Positions 52,201 to 60,900 of a stretch of DNA of 64,000 bases are shown piece after piece. The stretch is from positions 25,642,928 through 25,706,927 of the forward strand of contig CM041547.1 in NCBI GenBank assembly GCA_023238725.1. The letters are read 5' to 3'. The translations under genes were made by a program, and so were the position numbers. The notes below the pieces were generated by a model, which did no database searches, was not told the DNA's origin, and saw nothing but the letters and a program-made list of their open reading frames with translations. Source of the stretch: Scortum barcoo. Its lineage: Eukaryota; Chordata; Actinopteri; Centrarchiformes; Terapontidae. The number at the start of each line of letters is the position of its first letter. Positions within the stretch are counted from its first letter, which is position 1.

Positions 52201-55200
52201 ACCACTGCCCACCTGTGATATCCAGGGCAGACGTGTGCAGAACTTTAAACGATCTGATTAACACACGTAAGGCTCCTGGACCTGACGGCATCCCCGGCCG
52301 AGCTCTCAAGGTGTGTGCAGACCAGCTGGCAGACGTCGCCTTTGCAGACATTTTCAACATGTCACTGCTCCAGTCTGTAGTCCCCACATGCTTCAAGGAG
52401 ACCATCATTGTCCCTGTCCCCAAGAAAACCAAAATCCTCTGCCTGAATGACTACCTGCCCAGTAGCACACCATCATGAAGTGCTTTGAGCGGTTAGTCAA
52501 ATCATTCATCACCTCCTTCCCATCCCGGACTCCCTGGACCCACTTCAGTTTGCCTATCAGGCCCAATAGGTCAACTGAAGATGCCATCGCCCTCACCCTC
52601 CACACTGCCCTCTCCCACCTGGACCAGAGGGACACATATGTGAGAATGCTGTTCATTGACTACAGTTCAGCATTCAACACCATCATGCCGTGCCCTCCAA
52701 GCTCGTCACCAAGCGTTGGTGTCATTTTTTTACATCACAAAAACCTGGCATTTGAACAGGGGTGTGTAGAACGTTTTATATCCACTGTAAGTTCTTCCTA
52801 TAGGCCAATTAGCTTTCTTTGAGTGGACAACAAAATCAAGATACTGGCACTCAGGTTGGAACAGGTCTTGACTTCTATTGTAGATGCAGACCAAACAGGA
52901 TTTATCAAAAACAAGAAATTCCTGTCATAACACACCTTTTCAGCATCATTCATTCTCTAAATACTAGGTGCTGTGGTTTCTATGGATGTTAGGAAGGCTT
53001 TCTATAGAATTGAAGGGGAATACATGTTGAATATGATGAAAAGGTTCGAGTTTGGATCAAATTTTCTGGACTGGATTAAACTCTTATATAAAGCACTGAC
53101 AGCCTTGGTACTTACACATGGCCTGTCTACCCCCTTTAATCTATCAAGAGGCACGACTCAAGGACACCCGTTGTCGCCTTTTCTGTTCGCTCTAGTCATA
53201 GAACGCTTAGCAATGATTATCAGACAGAATCCCAATATTCAAGGAGTAACAATTTGTAAAAACAACTAAGTTTTATTATATTCTGACAATATGCTTTTGA
53301 CATTAATGGATCCAGCCAAATCGCTACCGGCTTTAACTGACTGTATCACAGAATTCAGCTTCATATCTGGATACAAAGTAATTTTGGATAAATCAGAAAA
53401 AAAGACTTTAGTCAGGTTCTTTTGTTGGGCTTCATCAGGACATAATAATTTAGGATCAAATTTACCCCCCAAATTAGTCCGCTGTATGCAGCAAATATTA
53501 CTTATTTGGTAAACAAAATAATCTCAAAGAAACCCTAACAAGAGTCTCCCTGTATCACTTCTTAGAAGAATTAACCTTATTAAGATGACAGTCCTTCCAA
53601 AAATATTATATCCTTCATCTATACCGTTTGCCTCTCTAAAGTCAAAAGACATTGAAGCTCTAAGTAAGGCAATATGAAATACTACATATGGTCTATACAA
53701 GCCAGATTTTTTTTTTTATTAAACTCTGTAATTTGTAAACCATTCTTTCCAATGAACTTGCTGGGTAAATGTCTGAATGAAATGACATAGTCAAGACTAA
53801 CCCTTTGATAACTGGCATGGGGGAAATTCAAGAGATTTTTAAAAAATGATCACCTACATAATGTTTTAATGACATTGCTGGAGTTATCATCACAGGGAAC
53901 AGGACCTTATTTAATACATTGGCATCAAGCGGGTCTTACTAGATTTGAATCACTAAAAAGCCAAGGACCATCAATCAAATAAGGATTTCTTCAAATACTT
54001 ACAGGTTAGACACTATGTGTATAAGAAGGCTTACCCACATTTCAAATGACTCTCAGCTGCTACAGAGTTTCCTTTTGGATAAAAAAAAATTCACAAAAAC
54101 CAGAAGCACTTTATATCTAAATTCTATTCCGAAAAAATGAGGCTGAATTGGCCATAATTTGGCCTGTTTAAAAACATGTTGGTGTAATTTCCTTAAATGT
54201 GCAATAGATAATAATAAATGGAATGTAATTTTTGCTATTTCCTTCCAGAATTTCAATTTTCAATAGATAAAAAGAGCTACAATTTAATATTCTCCATAAT
54301 GTTTAGCTTCACCAAATTTTCCCAAATGCAATACACATGCAACAGTACTTATGTACACTGAGCCTCCTTCTATACCCATATGGAAATCTTTGATCTCTGA
54401 GGTTGTGACTTTGGAAAATATAGGACATTATAATGATAAAAGGACTCTTCTTTTTTTGAAGAAATGGAAGAAATTGCTGGAATCTCTGGGAGTTAAATAT
54501 AATCTGGACCTGAATGGACAACATCTATGGACAAATTAGTGAAATGAGGACGAACACCATGGACTAAATTGATGTATACAATTATTATTTAACTATATTG
54601 TTAAATGTCTGATTCCCACATCACTGCTGTGTTATGATATTAACAACAACAACAATAATAATAATAATGATAAGAAGAAGAAGAAGAATTGACCCTATTT
54701 GTCAGAGACATGATCAGAATACTGGACCTCAAATACAAAAGGACTTTAGTGACACATATTAATTTATTCACTGTATGTCACTGTTTCACTGAACTGAAGA
54801 ATGAGTTTTTTTACTTAAGTACTTAACACTTGAAATGGCAAAGACATGGATTTATTTCATCACTGGGGTAATATGCAGTTAAGAAAAACACTGGCTAATG
54901 TATTTTAGCATCAGTGTGGGGCAAAGAAAATCACTGAAATGATTTACTGACTGTAACAACAGTTTGCAATGTTAGTTTAAGCCATTCCTCATTCATACAT
55001 GGCTGTTAAAGTAAACAGAAAATATAAAAGACAAAGGCATGTGGTATAACATAACTTTAACTTTCAGTAAGACTAACTGTTGCACCGAGTGACATGTTTT
55101 TTTTTATTACCGTGAACACACAGTGTAGTTAATTTGACTTGATCTCACTATAATACTGTAATACTAATGCTTATGATAACATCAGTGGGTATTTATCCTA

Positions 55201-57904
55201 TGCTGAAAATAGTCCTAGGCAGTCCAACAATTTCAGGAAATGATTGAACTGTTATTAAAATGAAACTATGTATTTTTGAGCTGTTTGGAAAGATTTGTCT
55301 TCAGTAGGAATCAATAATGTGTCAAGTCTGATTTTTTTTTTTTTTTACATATATACATACACTAACACACTAAGAAAAATATAGACTTATGCCAACCTTA
55401 TCCTAAATAAATGACCAGAACATTTCCATCTAACTGACTCTTTCCTGCTTTTTTTTTCTCTCCAGCTGGGATCCTATAGTGAAGTACATCAATGAGCAGT
55501 ATGAGAAATACCTGAGAGAGGAGCTGCACATCAACCGCAAGAGGAGAATACCAGACAGCAGAGTCCACTGCTGCATCTACTTCCTCCCTGCCACTGGACA
55601 TAGGTCAGCAGGAGCAGAGCTGTATATTTGCGGGAGAGTAGAAGAGCAAGTAGGCAGGCAGGTACAGTGCAGGTAGATAGGCGGGTACTTGGCATAGAAA
55701 ACAGGCATGAAGATGCAAAGATTCCAAAGAACATCAATGAACTGACAAAATAGTCTTGGAACTGGGCTGATATATTATTGAGTGTGGCTGATGAGGGAAT
55801 GACGTGCAGTTGGGGAGATCGGCAGGGAAGCTCAGGTGAAGAAAATGGCCATAGGGAGGATCTGGCAGGTCACGGGGCATCAGATGGAAGGATGTAGCAA
55901 GGCAACAGACAGGTCTGGGGAAGCAGAAAAATGGCTGGAGAGGAGAGACAGGAAAATGGACCATGACAGGAAGCCAGACGCTGTAAATATTTGGGGCTTA
56001 GTCCAATCGGTGGTCCAGAGTATGTTCCACAAGGGAGTTTTTTTTTTTTTTTACCATTTACAGTAGGCACTATATGCCGTGTTTTTCAAGCCATTTGAAA
56101 TAATAGAATGCATAAAATCTATACATTATTTGGGAACCACATAGCTACCTACGGGGAAAAAAAAAATTCTATGGAGCCTACGAACTATTTTGTACCTAAA
56201 TTTCCTCATCAACAATGCAACAAATCATGAACATTTTCAACTTCGACTAAAAAGAGACAAAAATAGTTAGATGTTATCATTTTTATTTTACGTAACATAG
56301 GTAGGTTAGGAATCTGGACATCAGCATTACTACAGCATAACTAATCTTGAAAACTATTTTTGTTAACCTATGCTAACCTATGGAGAAGAGTTCATAGAAT
56401 GAATGTCTAGCTGACAAATCTGCTACATTCGAATCCACTCATTTATAATTATTTCCTTCACTGAGACAAAAAAATATAAAACAAAAAAGTAGTAGTATTA
56501 GTTTACAAGTAAGTAATAGCAATAGGGTAGAGTAACAACAGTAATGAGCTTTTGAGCTCAGCTCATCATGGCAGCACAGAAGCAGGGGTCTGGCACACCA
56601 GTACACAACAGTGTAAGTGGCTGAATTTATCTCCACACATTCTTGTAATTGCTTCATAATAAAAGGCTTGTTAGGAAATTAAGGGATCCCGTCCCTTTAA
56701 ATGCTTAATGCTAGAGGGATTTTAATTTGTAGTGCTGAGTTTGTATTGATGGCATAATGTAGTCATTTTAACAGGGCATAATGGCAGCAGATCTGAAAAT
56801 AAGAAAGCTTCAAACAAAAACATAATCAAAATTGTATAAGTCTGTTTGAAGCTGGTATTCTCTTGTCTCTGCAGGTGAGCTAAACATAGACCTCGGCCAC
56901 TATTTAACATTATTTTTAGGGAAAATGTGTATATTGAGATCTATATATTGCATTATGCATAGTCAAAAAACATTGCAATTATTATTTATCACCCAGCCCC
57001 TTGTTGAAACAGCAGAGGCCACAGAATGTTTGAGTGGCTTGAGTCAGACTGAATGTTAAGAGGTACTTTAATGCAAAGGCAGGCTGCAATCTGCAGGGAT
57101 GCTGATGATGAGGCAGAGGCTGAAGCATTTTCCTGAGGGATAAATATAATAAATTTTAAAACACTCTTTCTTTTTGTGTGAAAACAATTTGTGTTCATAC
57201 TGGCATTTCATGGTCATTTTAGTACTGACCGTTGTTCAAAATGAAACACCTGAACAACTTATTTTATGATCATGACGTTGACTTAAAAAAATTAATATAA
57301 CTACAGCTTAATGACAAAAGCTGTGCTGTACTGTCTGCTTTAATAACATTTATTTTTAGCATTGAAGACCGAGTTTATCTGAAGATGATGGGAATGTCTG
57401 TAGATTTGCAATTACTGAGGTCATAAACAAAAACAAATTAAATACAAATTTTGACCTGATGATGGTGCTAGATGTATAGGGATCACAAAAGTTATTGGAA
57501 TTAAAACCAAAATTTGGCTGTCCATCTAAATTTGTTGAGACATTTTACATTAAATTTCATGGTGTCATTAGAGGAAAAATCAGGGGATCAGCAAAGTCAT
57601 TGTCTGGCAACCATGGATCCTGTACCGAATTATGTTGGGTTAGTTCATTTTGAACCAAAGTGGATGACAGTCGGACAGACCAGCCAACAGATCAACGTTG
57701 CCGTCCCTAGTCATTCTGTTAGTATGGCTAAAAATATGAAGTTCTTTTGCTTTGGTCTCAGCTTTTGACTGTGATTATGTCCACTTCATTCATTCATCCA
57801 AGTGAATGGTCAAACATAGAATCATATTGTTAATAATGTCTTCAACTGTACTGGAATTACTTGGTGTTCTTTTAGGGTGCCAAAAGGTTAAAATGTATTT
57901 TATG

Positions 57905-57993
<89 letters not shown>

Positions 57994-60900
57994 CTACAAA
58001 GGAAATACCAAAACAGAAAATGAATATATCCTACCAACAAGCAAGTAGTGTTCACAGCCACTTGGAGTGATACATTTCTGTGCCATAGACCTCCATTATT
58101 GTCCAAACTGACCAGAGATGTGTCGTTGTTTCCAGGTTACGCCCCATTGATGTTGAATTCATGAAGAGGTTGGGGAAGATAGTGAGCATTGTACCCGTAA
58201 TTGCCAAAGCTGACACACTCACCATTGAGGAAAGACAGGAGTTCAAAGAGAGGGTGATGGAACACACACACAGACAACTAAAGCTAGTTCTCTTTATATC
58301 TTTTTCTTTTTGTCCAGATGACATTATGATTTTGAAAATGAAGTCTGGTTTCTTGTTAGAGTAAATCTTCACTACACCACATCACACCATCATATTTGAC
58401 CTTAACATATGGCTGTCGGTGTAAACTAATTCATCTGAATAGTTTGACCAATGTTTAATCGTTGACCCTTGACAGATAAGGCAAGACTTGGCAACCAATG
58501 GGATTCATGTATACCCCCAGGCAGAATACGATGACGGTCCAGAAGAACGCATCTCTAATGACAGGATTAGGGTAACATCTCCTCTCCTCCTCATTTCATC
58601 ACATCAAGAATTGACTTTGTCTTTATTTATTCTTCATTATAATAGATATAGTATGTGTGAAATATCATCAAGAAGTACAAATCTTGAGTGATAGCTGACA
58701 CAAAGTGCAGTCATCTTTTTTTTTTTTGGTCCGTATGTGGCAAACATTCTTGATGTATTGTTGTATTTGGTTTGTCTAGGTTCATACTATCTATTATAAT
58801 TCATTGTCTCATTTTGGGGCTCTGTCTTGTGGAGGTCTATGTGTCAAAGTCATAATTATTTTGTCTTTATTGTGCTCGCATTTTAGCCTTAACCATGGCC
58901 TGGGTTCATCCTAATTGTATATTGATCTTAATTCCTGATCTAAAACATGAAACCTTTTTGTTTACATTGGCATTTATATAATCAAGATATTGCCTAAAAC
59001 TCAGAAAAATCTTTACTCACCTAAATAAAGGAGTAAATACTCCAAATTAACATCACTGCCATAGTGAGGAAATTAAGATCTCATGTGAAATGACAGTTTC
59101 TTGCATTACAATATGCATCCCTTGTATAATGGAATCAGTTTTACTGTTCAGAGATTACCTTCTGCAATAGTTTATTCACAGTACACTAATACTGCAGATC
59201 TCACGTATTATAATGAATTAATCATTCTACAAACAAGCATGACCAAGACATCTACATATTGTGTATCCAGGAAAGTATCCCCTTTGCTGTGGTGGGAACA
59301 GACAAAGAACACCAGGTAAATGGAAACAAGGTGCTGGGCCGTAAAACAAAGTGGGGAATCATCGAAGGTAAGGCATCACTTCAGCATCAGTGTCACTGAT
59401 GTTTTTTGTTGCTATTGTTGTTTTTAATTGCCCCATGTACAGATCATGATCTCATCCTCTGTCACTCTTGTAGCAGATGAATGTAAAAACAGTCTTTTAG
59501 TGTATGCTGGTGTACCATTCATCACAGCAACGCAACGAAATTATTTGTTTAACATAAAAGGTCCATTTTCTGATCCAAATACATTGCAATTTCTCCATTT
59601 TTCCCAAGATAGATTCTGAGAGATTCTGCTATTTTCAGTTGGCAAACAACTGGCTATATGAGTGCAACCCACTGTGTTTTGACACTGACATTTTGTTCAA
59701 TACATCAATCTGTTTTGATTTTTCAAGCCAATCAATTTTTATAGAAATAGGTAATTTTCAAAAATTTGCAATAACTTATGAACACTTTCTGATATCAAGC
59801 TAAAATTTGACACATAAGTTTTCACTATGCTTACATATTAAAGCACATTGCGCTTAACCTATATGGGATGCCACAAATGTGGAATGTTTTCATCTTACAA
59901 TTGGACACATGGCTTTGTGCAAATTCAGTTTGTACAATCTAGGTTCACGACTCAGTTGATGCATAAAGATTGGTAATGATTTATTAAAGAGGGTGTGGTT
60001 AATTACAGCATATCTACATTTCTATACATTTCACATTACAGGCTTAAAAAAATAATAGATATTTACATATATAACATATTTTTCAAATTATGCTGAATCA
60101 ATTAACATCTATATCTCCACAAGTCTGCAATTCAAGTGCTACTAAAACTGACACAGACATTCTTTAGATGCTAGATATTAAGTGTTTCAAATGGTGTTCA
60201 GACAGGTCAAACAGTGAGTCCATGGTGTTTCAGTATCTTGGTGTAATTTGTACTTTATGCTCAACATTTCATGTAATTTTCGAAGAAATATGGCCAAAAT
60301 ATTTGACAGTATTCCTGAAACCAGCAGAATAATGTGTGATTTTCTCTAATCACACATTCTCTAATATTTTGACTGTTGTAAGCATTTAAAAGCAAAATAA
60401 AACCAAACAACAACCCAGTTTTGCTGGTGTAATATCACTGCCTCAAGCTGTGAGAAGATGTATTAAAAGCCTATCTTCTTGGTGGTACAGTGGGTAAGTC
60501 ACCTTCTCTGGGGACAGTCCTGCTTGCCAACAGTGTGGCAATACATGCATATACTGCATTTTTAAGTGCTTTTGGTCACAACAGTTGTTCACAATCTGTG
60601 TGGATTCTGTTCGTTGCTGCCTGCAGCTATATGCAGAGTTCTTTTATGTAAATCGATATTTATAATCACTGGACTTAAAATACATTCTTTCTTTTCCCAT
60701 AGTTGAAAATGCGGCACACTGTGAGTTTTCCAACCTAAGAGATCTACTCATCAGGTGAGTTTCACTGTTGCTATATTTGGTTTGTCAGAAGAGATGGAAT
60801 GTGAGTCAAATGTGAGGACGTAAAATTCATTGGAAATGTTTAAAAGACCACTATGACATTCAAGACATGGGTCATATGACAGATAGCAAGAAAAGGCATC

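Larger units (their letters stand above)
51186..54640 (+). mobile_element. L1-type LINE fragment, split by a Tc1-like element
   Basis: The short piece AACTAACCCAGAAC (51189-51202) joins across the inserted transposon to AGTTCTTCCTATAGGCC (52790 onward), reading NPEL-SSSYRPIS, the start of an L1 reverse-transcriptase block. Downstream are VDADQTGFIKNK, VVSMDVRKAFYRIEGEYM, LSTPFNLSRGTTQGHPLSPF, ALVIERLAMIIRQNPNIQG and a degraded YADD (YSDN). ITEFSFISGYKVILDKSEKK follows. The C-terminal part ends in LESLGVKYNLDLNGQHLW near 54535. Many stops are present. A 3' UTR and AAC/AAT/AAG triplet repeats (54643-54690) follow. Confidence 0.9.
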
